From the NCBI RefSeq assembly GCF_947242115.1, contig NC_074712.1, forward strand, positions 45,761,838 through 45,825,837: a stretch of DNA of 64,000 nt, given 5' to 3'. The translations under genes and the position numbers were made by a program. The DNA comes from Biomphalaria glabrata (taxonomy: Eukaryota > Mollusca > Gastropoda > Planorbidae). Below the pieces are notes generated by a model, which did no database searches, was not told the origin of the DNA, and saw nothing but the letters and a program-made list of their open reading frames with translations. Below, piece by piece: positions 1 through 11,685 of the stretch. Positions within the stretch are counted from its first letter, which is position 1. Each line of letters opens with the position of its first letter.

Positions 1-270
1 AGATTAGTTACATTCTAAGATTGTAATAATAAGATTAAAGCGAGTTATAAAGCTCAATACTAAGCCACATACATTTATCATAGTTAAGGCAGTTTAGTAA
101 AGTTAATTGTGGAAGTTCTCCCCTTAAATAGGTTAGGGGAGGGGTAATGGCATCCTATGCTCCTCCCACCCTGGGTACCGAATACTGTCTTTTAATTTAT
201 ATTTACTTTTGATCTAATTTAAGATTTTAACTCCCGTTCCACTTTTTTTTTCTCCGCTTCGTAAAGGACA
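1..270. other. Unrecognised sequence, probably intron of CAP gene 1
   Basis: AT-rich apart from a G-rich patch near 120-180. The exon equivalent to 54699-54775 was looked for upstream of 1425 and not found, so it probably lies before the window. Confidence 0.4.
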
Positions 271-1113
271 TGTATAGATGGACCTGTGTTGACGCGTTGA
301 CTGGCTGGCTGTATAGATGGACCTGTGTTGACGCGTTGACTGACTGGCTGTATAGATGGACCTGTGTTGACTGGCTGGCTGTATAGATGGACCTGTGTTG
401 ACGCGTTGACTGGCTGGCTGTATAGATGGACCTGTGTTGACGCGTTGACTGGCTGGCTGTATAGATGGACCTGTGTTGACGCGTTGACTGGCTGGCTGTA
501 TAGATGGACCTGTGTTGACGCGTTGACTGGCTGGCTGTATAGATGGACCTGTGTTGATGCGTTGACTGGCTGGCTGTATAGATGGACCTGTGTTGACGCG
601 TTGACTGGCTGGCTGTATAGATGGACCTGTGTTGATGCGTTGACTGGCTGGCTGTATAGATGGACCTGTGTTGACGCATTGAATGGCTGTATAGACGGAC
701 CTGTGTTGACGCGTTGACTGGCTGGCTGTATAGATGGACCTGTGTTGACGCGTTGACTGGCTGGCTGTATAGATGGACCTGTGTTGACGCGTTGACTGGC
801 TGGCTGTATAGATGGACCTGTGTTGATGCGTTGACTGGCTGGCTGTATAGATGGACCTGTGTTGACTCATTGACTGGCTGTATAGACGGACCTGTGTTGA
901 CGCATTGACTGGCTGGATGTATAGATGGACCTGTGTTGACGCGTTGACTGGCTGGCTGTATAGATGGACCTGTGTTGACGCGTTGACTGGCTGACTGTAT
1001 AGATGGACCTGTGTTGACGCGTATACTGGCTGGCTGTATAGATGGACCTGTGTTGACGCGTTGACTGGCTGGCTGTTTAAATGGACATGTGTTGACGCGT
1101 TGACTGACTGTCT
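271..1113. repeat. Minisatellite, 39-bp unit, about 21 copies
   Basis: The unit begins TGTATAGATGGACCTGTGTT and continues GACGCGTTGACTGGCTGGC. A few copies lack internal blocks or carry GATGCG for GACGCG. Because 39 is a multiple of three and the unit lacks stops in several frames, long repetitive open frames appear on both strands; they are not evidence of genes. The array lies in the intron just before the exon at 1425. Confidence 0.95.
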
Positions 1114-1424
1114 GGACTAATAAACTTAATATGCAAACGATGTAAGACCGTGTTAATAGTTAAATGATAGTGTGCTGTGAACCTGTAGACTTCTGTATGC
1201 TTGCAGTTTCAGTGACAAAGTAAGTTAAAGTAACTGTGTAGGTAAACTAATAAAACACCATGGAAACACTAGTGCGTGTTATGTGTGTTGTCATTCTGTC
1301 TGTTATGTCATCCTGTTAATAGGTTGTAGTATAATCAATACTTTGTTATATTGAATTGTATGACATTCTGTTATAAATATTAAGATAATTACATTCAAGT
1401 TATTTTATTTTCTATTGTCAACAG
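1114..1424 (+). other. Intron sequence before the exon at 1425
   Basis: AT-rich, ending in a T-rich tract and the acceptor aacag. No other feature seen. Confidence 0.5.
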
Positions 1425-3198
1425 GTCTGGGATGAAGGTTATCTTTCCCAATGGGTTCAATACATTATCAATTGCTACAGCAACTTTCCAGGACCTCGGG
1501 GGACATGCACAAACTTTCAACGTTTACACCAGGTCAATCTTTGTTCATGGTTTTCAATAATGTTAACTTTAAAATTTTTTTTTTTTTTGAATCCATTGTG
1601 TTGTTTAACATAGAGTAGCAACTAAAACAATAACAACAAAAAGATTACAAAGAGAGTTTGTGTTATCACACAAACTCAGAGGCGGCCCCCATAGAATTTA
1701 CCAATGGATCAGGAACATTCAAGCCATAGTCTTGTTTTGATCGTTTAAAGTAATGACATTTTTAAAATCATTTGGCGTTATTTTTCACATAAAAGCAAAC
1801 AGTGCAACATGTCGTCTTTGACAAGACACTTCTGGAATAAGTAAAGTAGCGTTAACTGATCACCTAAGAACAACATCGAGACCTCCCGATACAGTGTCGG
1901 TCACTGTTCATTGGTAACAATATGTAGAATCGACCAATATATATTAACTTTTATATCGCTATCAAAGATTTTCGAGTTGTTTCTTCCCTGGTTCTGTTTT
2001 GCTGCTAGGTTGTTTGTTCCCTGGTTCTGTTTTGCTGCTAGGTTGTTTGTTCCCTGGTTCTGTTTTGCTGCTAGGTTGTTTGTTCCCTGGTCAGGACTGG
2101 CCATTGTTTCGCTTTATTAAATGTACTAGTTTCTCTTAGTCAAAATTTAGTCCCTACTAGTCCAGCTCTATGCACCATTCATTGCTTCAGTCCTTAGCTT
2201 CAAATGTATATCTGTAGAATGGTAAAGATAAATGGTCATTCACTATCACGTCTCTGTACTTAGGGAGAAAGTGTTGCAAGTGTATTGGCCAACTGGTCAA
2301 GAGAAGGAAGCACGAATTTATCACAGATAAGGGGATCATCCGGCTGCAGGACAAAAAATGACGAGGGTACATGTAATCATTACCAAAATGTAAGTATCAC
2401 ATCTCATTTCATAAATCTAGTTATCGCCTTATCGTAACAATAGTCTGACTACACGAATGTAAGTATTGCGTTGCAGAATCATTGGTCTCATTATATGAAT
2501 ATATGAATTGCCTAATCCTGTAAGTGGTATCATTACAGTGAAAGTTGTCATTACATGAATGTAAGTGTACCATCATCATGACTATTTGTGACAATGATTG
2601 AAATTAAAATATCTCCGTAGCAATGCCTTTATTTCCCTGAATTGAAGGTGGCTAATCGTATTGGTTAGTTATTAAAAAGAAAAGTTAAACTTAGTAATAT
2701 GTATTTAGTTAATCTTCTAGCTAACTTTCAGGCAAAGTACGAAATCTCTGTGTGTGTGTCGAATAGTATATATAATGCATGCACACAGAATATTATTCAG
2801 GTTAAATCAAAATGTAAAAATAAACTAATAGAAATATATAAAAAGGTGAGATGGTCATAGACGAAATATAGTCTATTGATAACCTTTCGTATTGTTGTTC
2901 TCTTAGGGACCACAAGGCTGACACTTTTGAATAGGTTGTAGTTGACATTTTTTATTTTTGCATCCTAACTTTGTTCGACCAATGGAATCTGTTTCCTCAG
3001 TTGATGCGAGCTGACACAGACGCCATGGCCTGCGAAGCCAAGTTCTGTGGGGACGGCCGGCAGTTGGTTTGCCTTTACGCCGCCTCAGAAGATTGTAACT
3101 GGCAGCAGGGGTCGCAAGAATCACAAGTCCGCCCTGCTAGAACCTGGAGACCTAGGAACCCAATCTACAATAGGCAGTATTGGAATGAAAGAAAGTAG
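1425..3198 (+). CDS. CAP-domain secreted protein, 3' end of gene (last three exons)
   Basis: Three exons are supported: 1425-1532, 2264-2389 and 3001-3198 (stop TAG). Each is bounded by AG/GT sites (acceptors aacag, acttag, cctcag; donors gtcaat, gtaagt) and all junctions are phase 0, giving 36+42+65 codons. The first encodes VWDEGYLSQW..., the second ends CNHYQN, and the third starts LMRADTDAMACEAKFC and contains LVCLYAA. This order matches the second half of a CAP domain (helix with W and C, then HY motif, then two cysteines and VC.Y strand). The exons equal exons 7-9 of the gene at 33900-57330 in length and phase, with about 23/36, 32/42 and 24/28 identical residues before the tails diverge. 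The tail here is short (about 37 residues, ending NERK). Upstream exons must lie left of the window. Binding role unknown; CAP proteins are usually extracellular. Confidence 0.8.
1976..2091. repeat. Minisatellite, 33-bp unit, 3.5 copies
   Basis: The unit contains CCCTGGTTCTGTTTTGCTGC followed by TAGGTTGTTTGTT. It lies inside the intron 1533-2263 of the first CAP gene. The equivalent intron of the second gene carries an unrelated 23-bp array. Confidence 0.92.
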
Positions 3199-3835
3199 GC
3201 TTCAAAGGCTTTAAGAATTATCCGTTGAGAGAAAACAAAAAGGGAGAGAACAACCTCGTTGTGTTAATGTTAAACTTTGGAATATTTTGACATTTAATCC
3301 ATTTAAAAAAAATATTTTTATGCCTTTCCTTTTGCTTAAGGTCAGTCGACCCCCAGCTTGTTTAAGACTTAGAATTTTGTACCAATATATTTCATTAGGG
3401 TTACACTTTATTTTTTATTGGGCAGCCAATATTGAACTTCCATATAAATTTATATGCTATAAAATGGAATAAGCAGTGTTCGTTAATAGTTATATTGTAG
3501 TGTCGTTTAGTACTCTAGCGATGGTATTATGTACTTTCAAGACAAAATGTTTAATTTAATTAGTTTTTTTATACCTTTGTGTGTCACTCTTGAATCTAGT
3601 GGCAATTATTTTGGAAATGTTACTTATAGAACTGGCGTATTCAATTCTAAGTATTTTAAACTCGCCTGCTTCATTTTTATTTTAGATAATTCCAAGTCAA
3701 AACTTTTTTTTTGCTGAATTGTCTTACATTTCTATTTTCCTTTATGTCTCCTTCGTTTGTAAAAGAAAAATGAATTAAAAACAATAACAGTGAAATGTAG
3801 ACAAGAAAGCTTCGTTACTAAGAGCCTGACACAGT
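3199..3835 (+). terminator. 3' UTR and downstream of the first CAP gene
   Basis: AT-rich, with an ATTAAA at about 3774. Blocks near 3240-3400 resemble the 3' UTR after 57330. The short open frames here have no recognisable content. Confidence 0.35.
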
Positions 3836-3971
3836 ATAACTGACCTCATATATACTCAAGTACTGCTAACAAAGCATAACTGACCTCATACATACTCAAG
3901 TACTGCTAACAAAGCATAACTGACCTCATATGTACTCAAGTACTGCTAACAAAGCATAACTGACCTCATAT
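3836..3971. repeat. Minisatellite, 40-bp unit, 3.4 copies
   Basis: The unit contains GCATAACTGACCTCATA, a short variable trinucleotide step, then CTCAAGTACTGCTAACAAA. Confidence 0.92.
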
Positions 3972-4136
3972 CATGCTGGTAACTTAAGATCTGTGGTGGG
4001 ACTAGTGTGCGTGCAGTGGGGAGGTAGATCATGTTAATCAAAACGTAGCTTCGGCTAGAACCTGGAGGGGTGCTATTTAAATTCCTTTACTTTGGTGGCT
4101 AGACTACTATTCCATTGTCTCTCATTTCTAATCTAT

Positions 4137-4419
4137 TGGATAGGTAGACACCAGACATCTTTTGTAGCTGAACCCCTCTTCAGTGGATAGGTAGACAGCA
4201 GACATCTTTTGTAGCTGAACCCCTCTTCAGTGGATAGGTGGACACCAGACACCTTTTGTAGCTGAACCCCTCTTCAGTGGATAGGTGGACACCAGACATC
4301 TTTTGTAGCTGAACCCCTCTTCAGTGGATAGGTGGACACCAGACATCTTTTGTAGCTGAACCCCTCTTCAGTGGATAGGTGGACACCAGACATCTTTTGT
4401 AGCTGAACCCCTCTTCAGT
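4137..4419. repeat. Minisatellite, 47-bp unit, 6 copies
   Basis: The unit starts TGGATAGGTGGACACCAGAC and ends GAACCCCTCTTCAG. Copies differ at only one to three positions (for example AGGTAG versus AGGTGG), suggesting recent spread. Confidence 0.95.
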
Positions 4420-5080
4420 GTACTATTGTTACCTCCTAGTGGTCAATGAATTCTATATGTGTATCATGAGTCATAATGGTAGGTTTTGTTTAAGGACAAA
4501 AAAAAATTCTAGACAATAGAAGCCTGTCCAACTTGACACTCTTGGGTATAACCTTCACCATCACTTATCCCATAGTGTTTCTGACCATTGGAGCCCCGAA
4601 CATTTTCTGTTGACCATCTGTCTTCATTCCTCTCTATTTCCAACAAAAGAGTGGCTTTCAATGACAGGCTTGTCCATTCCTTGACATTGTCTACATAGTG
4701 TCTACATAGTGTCTACATAGTGCCATTATGGTGTATCTGCCTATACTTCCCTGGATATAACTTATTTGTATAAACTGTGTTTTTATCTAGATCTAGCTTA
4801 AATGAATATATTCACTATCAATGCATACAATTATATATACATGCTATTATTTAAATATTTATATTTTATGTAATCCACTTGTATTTCTTGTTTTGATTTA
4901 GAATTCTATGACATGGGAGTTTTTTTATTTAAAACAAATAACAAAATCCAAAAAATAAATAACATTTTGTAAAAAAACTATTTAAAGAGTTCCGATTTTC
5001 TTTAAAAAGTATAACCAACTATTGATAGTCATTCATATAATAATTATTTTGTCACAACAGACACAAATTTCAAAATAGAA
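4420..5080. other. Unrecognised AT-rich intergenic sequence
   Basis: Contains a triple TGTCTACATAG near 4690-4722 and A/T-rich runs. No gene seen. Confidence 0.4.
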
Positions 5081-5305
5081 TCTAGTTCATTGGTCCTCAG
5101 TCATTTTCACAATACCTCTATTACAGTCAGCACTTCATTAAACATTCAGGAACCTGCATGCACGGAACCTGGACGCGTATGTCGGATCTCAAAAATGGCG
5201 CTTACAATTTTCCTGGAAATTTAACAGTGGATGTATATCGGTGAGAAAAGAATTACTAGCTCGTTAGCTTGTGAGCCACATTTGGAAAACACTAGTCTAA
5301 CCATA
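5081..5305. mobile_element. Decayed nonautonomous DNA transposon, family shared with 39885-40220
   Basis: Blocks TCAGCACTT...GGAACCTGG, TTACAATTTTCCTGGAAATT and AACAGTGGATGTA recur in the same order near 40085-40165. The copy ends TTTGGAAAACACTAGTC, the complement of a hAT-like start (CTAGTGTTTTCCAAA). Boundaries and target duplication are unclear. Confidence 0.42.
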
Positions 5306-5940
5306 GTTCCATGGTCTAACTATTCTAATTGTTCAAAGTAAAAAATAAATAATTGTAAATTTGGCTTAGATCTAGAGGCAACATCGGTTCTGAAAAGACG
5401 ATCGCGTTCGGGAATTTGAAATGTAATGCATTATTGAGTCATGATTGATTCAAGAGTTTAATAAATTATTGTTCAGGGAAATTGTGCTCATCGTCTTTGA
5501 AGTCTAGTTTTAATAACAGTCTATCATTTGATATTAGGCAATAATAATATAAAAAAAAAAACGGTAAAGTCAGCCGTAGTGTAACGATATTATGCGATAA
5601 CTGAGTTGTTTATTAAATTTAAAGTAGCTTCGAGTGTATTGAAAGATAATCTTAGCTTTGCTTATATTTATACGTAAATCTAATAATGATTCGATGTAGA
5701 GCTTGAGTAGATCTTTAGAGTTCCACCTCTGTACCGTGCTTTTCAAAGTTGCAACGGCTCCTTATGGTCTCCAGTGTGTGTGTGTTTACATTTGTGACAG
5801 TTTTTTAAAATGATACGTGCCTCGACCTGAGAATACACACGACGCTAACACAAAACTGATAGTTTATTATTTGTTATTACTTCAACAGTATCTAAAAAGA
5901 AAAGTATTCCTAATATCATTTATGTCAATATATGTTTACG
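5306..5940. other. Unrecognised AT-rich sequence
   Basis: No coding potential or array noted; a short GT run occurs near 5775. Confidence 0.35.
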
Positions 5941-6195
5941 ACTTTGGTGGTGGGAAAGGGGAGTTGTCCTAATTTGTAAATCCCTCAAATGAGTGTCCCA
6001 CTTTTTTTTTCATTAAATATTAACCCAATGCCATGTTATCTTGCTATTCATGTATTTGTGTAAATTAGTGACCATGTTGTATGTATACCATACATTAGAT
6101 TTATTTATTTAAAAATTACATTATCTCATGTCATGAGGTCGATTGTCAAATTGCAAGGGCCTCTAAAGAGGTCAAGCCCCCCCCCCTACCCACTT
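5941..6195. mobile_element. Decayed copy of the GGCGTAGC-ended MITE at 28065
   Basis: Shares with 28065-28380 the ordered blocks CATTAAATATTAA.CC, GCCATGTTATCT, TTAGTGACCATGTTG, ACATTATCTCATGTCATGA and GGGCCTCTAAAGA. The terminal inverted repeats are not seen, so the copy is internal or eroded. Confidence 0.6.
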
Positions 6196-6940
6196 CCACA
6201 CTGCACTCTGATCGTTACCGTATATGTTAAGTGTCTATACACTCTTTGAAGAAAGACTTACAAAAACATATGATAAAAAGCAACCCTGTCAGGGGGAGGT
6301 ATGGCGAGAGTGAATATGTTACTTTGTTGATATTTCTGTATGATAGTTATATCTCTTTGTTTATGTACTCCCGGGCCCAGGTTATGAATGTGAATAGTCT
6401 TGCACGTGTTGTGAACTGAATGGTTTAGTCTTTATTGAATGTACGAGAGAGTGTAATAGTCAGTGAGGTCTTGTTCCCGCCCGGTCCAGTTGGAGTTTAT
6501 TTATAAATTAATTGTAATTAAGTAACCCCTAATAGCCTGTACGGACTAAGAACAACATTAGCGCTTATTTAATATAGAGTACACATTTGTTGAACAGCAA
6601 ACTTCTATTATAAACCCAAACCCCCGACCTGCCATGCGAAGACTTTAAAAAAACTAGATCAAGGATGAGAAGGCGTGGGCGAAACCAGGTCAGTAAAAGT
6701 GAATTTAAAAAAACCCACATCACTCTAATATATTTCAAATAAAAACATCAACCGATCCCGTCAAGTACAATAGCATTGTGGTAATCATGACATACAGATT
6801 GTCGGAAGGAAGCTATATCACACATAAAGTGAAGATTAGCCTTTCCCTACACAATCAACTATTTGATAAAGACAAGTTCAGGTGAAACCCCTGTAATAAT
6901 GTTTTTGGACTGAGTATGTGTGACGTCACGTTTTAGCTCA
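6196..6940. other. Unrecognised intergenic sequence
   Basis: The short open frame near 6231-6419 shows no recognisable motif or splice context and is left uncalled. Confidence 0.35.
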
Positions 6941-6944
6941 CTCA

Positions 6945-7050
6945 AGGTATCACTCAGGTCCGAGCATTGAAGAAATAACGTGTACACACTTTTTACAATA
7001 CAGACAGACATAAAGACAGACAGAGCGAGTTGATATAAGCTTTGTAGATG
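6945..7050 (-). repeat. Interspersed TCTG-containing repeat, copy 1
   Basis: On the minus strand it reads AAGCTTATATCAACTCGCTC, then a TCTG run, then GTGTACACGTTATTTCTTC. The same order (AAGCTTATATCAACTC, TCTG run, GTCCACGTTATTTCTCCC) is seen near 48500-48565; the TCTG run and ATGTTATTTCTCC occur near 20289-20345. It is a dispersed family rather than a plain microsatellite; class unknown. Confidence 0.6.
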
Positions 7051-7394
7051 AACATATCTAAACAAAGCAATGCACACGTGTGCTTCTCCAGCTTTACAAA
7101 CTGGGTGTCTAGAAGATACATTTGAATATACATCAGTAGTATCACAACAGTATATAAAGAAATAAGATATAACTTTCATATTAACATGTCAGCAAAATAG
7201 AGAATAATTCCATATATACGTCCACACTCTACAATAAGGACTTAAAGTTAACACCTCTGTATTCAAGCCCAAAACAGTAAATATTATTATTTCCCTTTGT
7301 GTAATCTCACATCATGCCAAGTCATACTAGACACTTGCAAATTGATATGGTTTAGGCCTATAATATGTATATGAAACATCTCCGAATAAAGTAC

Positions 7395-8211
7395 ATAATA
7401 ATAATAATAACAGACACCGACCTACATGACATATTATTAACCGAATTTCGATGTTTAAACCCCAAATCCTCCACCATAAGGCTATACCTGCCCTGGAAGG
7501 ATGGAGGCCGTGGATTGCAAAACATCTTCAAACTGTGTAAGACGCAAGTTTCCAAAATACGATCAAAACTGCTCGCCTCCAGCAATGAACTAGTTTCCTT
7601 CCTACGCAAATATGACTATGATGCGACCCCTCTGAACCTAAACAATGTTGATGTTAATGTCGGTTTGGACGACGTAGGGCATGATATTCGCCAATGGGAA
7701 GAAAAAACACTCCACGGAAAATTGCCGGCTTTATTAGATTTATTAGCATGGCTCAAAGCAGGTCATCTCTACCCTGAAACTGAAGGCTTTGTTACAGCAA
7801 TAAAGGACAGAGTAATTAGGACAAACAATTGCGAGAAACATATCCTAAAACTCAATATTGTTGACAAATGCCGAAAATGTGGAAATGTGGGTGAGTCAAT
7901 TGAACACATAATGGCAGGATGTTCAGCCCAATAAATATCAAGTAAGCTAATACATCAGCACTTGGCTTTGACACACAATTTGATCGGTAAGGATACTCCT
8001 CATTATTATAAATACTCACCACAAGAGGTTCTCGAGTCTACTGATATTCTACTGTACTGGGATAGGCCTGCCACATCACCAGAAAATTCCTCGGTGGAAA
8101 CTGTTAAAGGGACTACGATGAATTTTGTTTCTCTTTAACGAAACTTGACCCTGGCTTCGCCAGAGAATGAATACTCGTTCTTTTATAATAATAATAATAA
8201 TAATAATAATA
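7395..8211 (+). mobile_element. LINE 3' fragment (C-terminal reverse-transcriptase protein tail)
   Basis: The open frame to 7934 carries LPWKDGGRGLQNI, WEEKTLHGKLPALLDLLAWL, KAGHLYPETEGF and a Cys/His motif CRKCGNVGESIEHIMAGC. This is the C-terminal region found in several non-LTR retrotransposon proteins, with a terminal CCHC-like finger. A stop at 7932 interrupts it, and the same frame continues to about 8139 with HYYKYSPQEVLES and LYWDRP. The copy is 5' truncated and lacks the RT core. It starts next to an ATA run (7395-7410) and ends in an AAT run (8185-8211). Confidence 0.78.
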
Positions 8212-8368
8212 AACCTGCCACATTACCAGAAAATTCCTCAGTAGAAACTGTTAAAGGGACTACGATGAATTTTATTTCTCTTTAGCGAAACTCGACCCTG
8301 GCAGCGCCAGAGAATGACTACTCGTTCATTTGTAACATAATAATAATAATAATAGTAATAATAATAAG
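8212..8368 (+). mobile_element. Second, shorter copy of the same LINE 3' end
   Basis: Closely matches 8073-8180 (ACCAGAAAATTCCTC, AAAGGGACTACGATGAATTTT, CGCCAGAGAATGA) and ends in its own AAT run at 8336-8366. It directly follows the tail of the first copy. Confidence 0.8.
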
Positions 8369-8685
8369 GCTTGTCTTCGAGTGTGTCAAGTAAGTAAAAC
8401 GTCTACTGTTTCCACTTGAGATTATTGACATAGTGTCATCTAAATCTAAACTTCAAAAAAATATATAGCGGTTAATCCTTATGATCTTAAGATCGTAGTC
8501 ATTTTTAGATTCACATTCATCTTTAAGTTTTCAGCCATGATTTAAACATTAGTTTTTTTTATTTATTTTGCTATCTAGCTTTGTGCCAGTATGTTCTGCA
8601 CATCAAGGTTTTGCAATCGAAGACCACTACTCCCCCAGAATAAAAATTGTGTTCTGTGATCTTTGCAAACATCTGAACCGTAATA
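8369..8685. other. Unrecognised sequence
   Basis: AT-rich; no gene or repeat recognised. Confidence 0.3.
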
Positions 8686-8743
8686 CGCTAGTGCATGGGC
8701 GTAGCCAGGATTTTTTTTCGGGGAGGGTTTTGGGGGGGGGGGG

Positions 8744-8790
<47 letters not shown>

Positions 8791-9399
8791 ATACATAATT
8801 AATCTTTATTACATTCTGACCCTTTCGGAAGACGTTTATTGTTCATTGTAGACTGCCCGCCCTTGCTAGCAAAGGGGTCTGGGGGAGTTCGCAGCGCTCC
8901 CCCAGCGCGGGGCGAAGCCCCGCCGCCGAGCACTATTTCTGGTATTGAAAGCCAACAAAATGCATATTCTGAGGTATCTACAGTGCATTATCTTGCTATT
9001 AAAAAGTTTTATTTCAAAAACCTAATGTCCTGACTTAGACTCTCTCGCGCCGTTCGGCGCATTTTCCGCAACTCTTATTTTGCGTAATTCATTTTGTGTG
9101 AGAACATGTCCCGCAAAACCTCTGTCACAACCTTACTAAGGATTCGACTCCCAGTTCGGCATATGATTTCTTTGATTTAGACCCGATCTCTATTACTGAC
9201 TCCTAAAATCTGTCTTAGCCATCTTTGTTGAGACACATTTAATGATTTTCAATTTCGGCAGAAGACTATTCATACTTTATTAATGGAGCCCAAGCCACTG
9301 GTAGAAATTTGTAACCTTTCTTGACTACGCTCTTGGAATTACATGCCTGTATTTCGCTTTAGATTTTATATCGAAAAGGAAAGTTTTTTCGTCAAATCA

Positions 9400-10085
9400 T
9401 CTATTGTGGGGTTTTAAACTAAGAAATCTCTGGCGTTTTTTTTTGTTTTGTTTTTAATTCAAAACCCCATTTAGCTACGATCATAGAATTTGGTGACTGT
9501 AGTTTGATTAAAAATAATATTGAAGAGAGAGGTTTTCAACTCTAAACGATCTGTAGGGGAATTTTAAACTCAAAACCATCTGGAGGGGTTTTAAACGCTC
9601 GTAGATTTTATAGTGTGTAATGTGTTGTTTTTTTATATTGAAGAGGTACTTTTTAGCTTTAAACCCCAACTGGAGGGTGGGGGGGGGGTTAAACTCAAAA
9701 CCCATTTGGCTAAGCTCATAGAATTTTCAGTGTGTAATTTGCTATTTTTATATTGAAGATAGGGTTTATCGTAAATTTTGGATGGGGTTTTTAAATCAAA
9801 ATCTTCCTCAACTGTGCTGTAGGAATTTGGTGATTGTTGTTTGCATTTTTTTTTGTTTTGTTTTATAGAAGAGGGGGATTTAACTGCAAAAACCTCTGGT
9901 AGGGGGTTTAAAATTCAAAACCCCCTGTAGGGGGTATTAAACTCAAGGCCCCCTGGTAGAGGGATTTGTATCTCAAAACCCCCTGATAGGGGTTTTTTAA
10001 ATCTCAAAACCTCCTGGTAGGGGGATTTAAACTCAAAACCCCCTGGTAGAGGGTTTTTAACTCAAAACTACCTCGGCTGTGCTGT
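9400..10085. repeat. Degenerate sub-repeats inside the DNA transposon
   Basis: Repeated C-rich/G-rich pairs such as CAAAACCCCCTGGTAGGGG followed by GTTTTTAAACTC recur at irregular 40-110-bp spacing. Single copies can fold into short hairpins (CCCCCTGGTAGGGGG). No reading frame is conserved across them. Confidence 0.6.
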
Positions 10086-10106
10086 GGTAAGTGATGATTT
10101 TAGTAT

Positions 10107-10450
10107 TGTTGTAAACTTGTCTCCCCCCCCCCCGACTGACCATTTTTCCCCACGTGAGATCTTTTTGAATTGTTGTTTATGTTTGGAGGCGAAACTGACC
10201 TGAGCGAGTGTGTTGAGGAAAAAGGAACTGGAGTTATGATCGTGGATTTCTCAACGGAGGATTGTTTTTTTTTCTTAAATCGGTTTTGTGAATAGTTGTA
10301 TGTACATTTTGATTAGGAGGACTGTGCAATTGTTTCGATTATTCGGATTATTGACTGTTCGTAGTAGATTGTGCTTCTGCAACGAGAAGAATATCGGCGA
10401 CCTGACAATCGGTGAGTTAACTATCTTTAGCCTACTCCAAAGTCGTAACA
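10107..10450 (+). repeat. 5' LTR
   Basis: 344 bp, starting TGTTGTAAACTTGT and ending AAAGTCGTAACA. It shares its whole length with the 3' LTR and includes a C-run near the start. Confidence 0.93.
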
Positions 10451-10489
10451 ACTGGTGTCACAAGTGGGACCCCGCTTACTCTACTTACA

Positions 10490-11671
10490 ATGTCTACTTC
10501 TAAACGCCTTCACGAGCTCCAGATTAATGAAATCCGAAAGGAGCTAAAGAGGCGAGACATCGTAGCGTCAGGAAACAAAGAAGCCCTTGTTAGCCGTCTG
10601 AGAGAGGCCTTGAAAGAAGATGGGTTCGACCCGGACACTCACGAGTTCGAAGTGAAGACTGATCTCGGCGAAATATTGAGTGAAATGAAAAAAGAGCTTC
10701 TAGGGTCAATGCAAACAATTGCGACTAGCCAGAAAACAGATATGGAGGAATTCAGAAGTAAGCTAAGGGATGAAATCGCTGCAGTGAAGTCGGAGCTCAC
10801 AGTGCAGATGGAGCAAAAGATTCAAGTCCTTAGCGACGAGGTCCAGGCAGTCAGAGTTGAGCTGGGCAAGGTTAAAGGCACAAAAGTAAATTTAGGGTCA
10901 AGCGAGGCAACTAGAAAAGTCAAGCCACCCTTCTTTGATGGTACGGTTTCGTGGACAGTTTATAAAAGACAATTTGAGGCGGCTGCAAAAGTGAACAACT
11001 GGAGAACAAACGAAGAAAAAGCCACTGGATTAATGCTTGCGTTACGAGGAAAGGCCACTGAATTGCTCCAGATAGTAAGCGACCAGCAAGATTATGAGGC
11101 ACTTGTTAGAACTATGGAATTGCGATTTGGAGACGAACACATGAAGGAGGTTTATAGGGTTCAATTGAAGACTCGGCAGCAAAAACCAGGAGAGACACTA
11201 CAAGAGCTGATGGCAGACATCGAATGACTGGCACGCTTGGCTTATCCGACCCTGACCCAAGAGATCTTAGACGTTCTCGTAACGGACGCGTTTATCGATG
11301 GTGTTCATGACCCCGAATTGAAGAAGGCCATCCGATTGAGTGGGAAACGAGAGGCGAGCGATGCTTTGATATACGCCTTATCTTTTGAGGCAGCTAAATG
11401 CACAGCGAAAACGACCTATCTCAGTCGGGGGCTCCATGTGCAGGAGGAGGACCTCACGCATATTATCAGACAGGTGGTGGGCACTATAGAGGACCGGCGG
11501 GCACAGCAGATGCCCAGGCAGAACAGGTCGGTCTTTCGCTGCTGGAATTGCGATGCTCCTGGCCATATTCAAAGGAACTGTACTCGAAGAAATGCAGGCC
11601 GTCTGAGAGGAAGAGAAGGATTGGGTAACCAGCAAGCAGCCACCTCCCAATCTCAGAACCAGGAAAACTAG
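10490..11671 (+). pseudogene. Gag-like region of the Gypsy element
   Basis: The N-terminus resembles a SAP domain (LHELQINEIRKELKRRDIVA then GNKEALVSRLREAL). A likely coiled coil and a capsid-like segment follow, then a CCHC zinc knuckle (CWNCDAPGHIQRNC) near 11.54-11.58 kb. The SAP assignment is by pattern (two helices, G-K--L--RL) and is less sure than the knuckle. Part of a broken element. Confidence 0.75.
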
Positions 11672-11685
11672 ATTCTGCCGGTCTC

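Noticed and set aside
7365-7934. 189-codon frame as a host gene
   Set aside because: The sequence is the C-terminal tail of a LINE protein, with the typical zinc-finger end and an AAT 3' tail, and a stop interrupts it.
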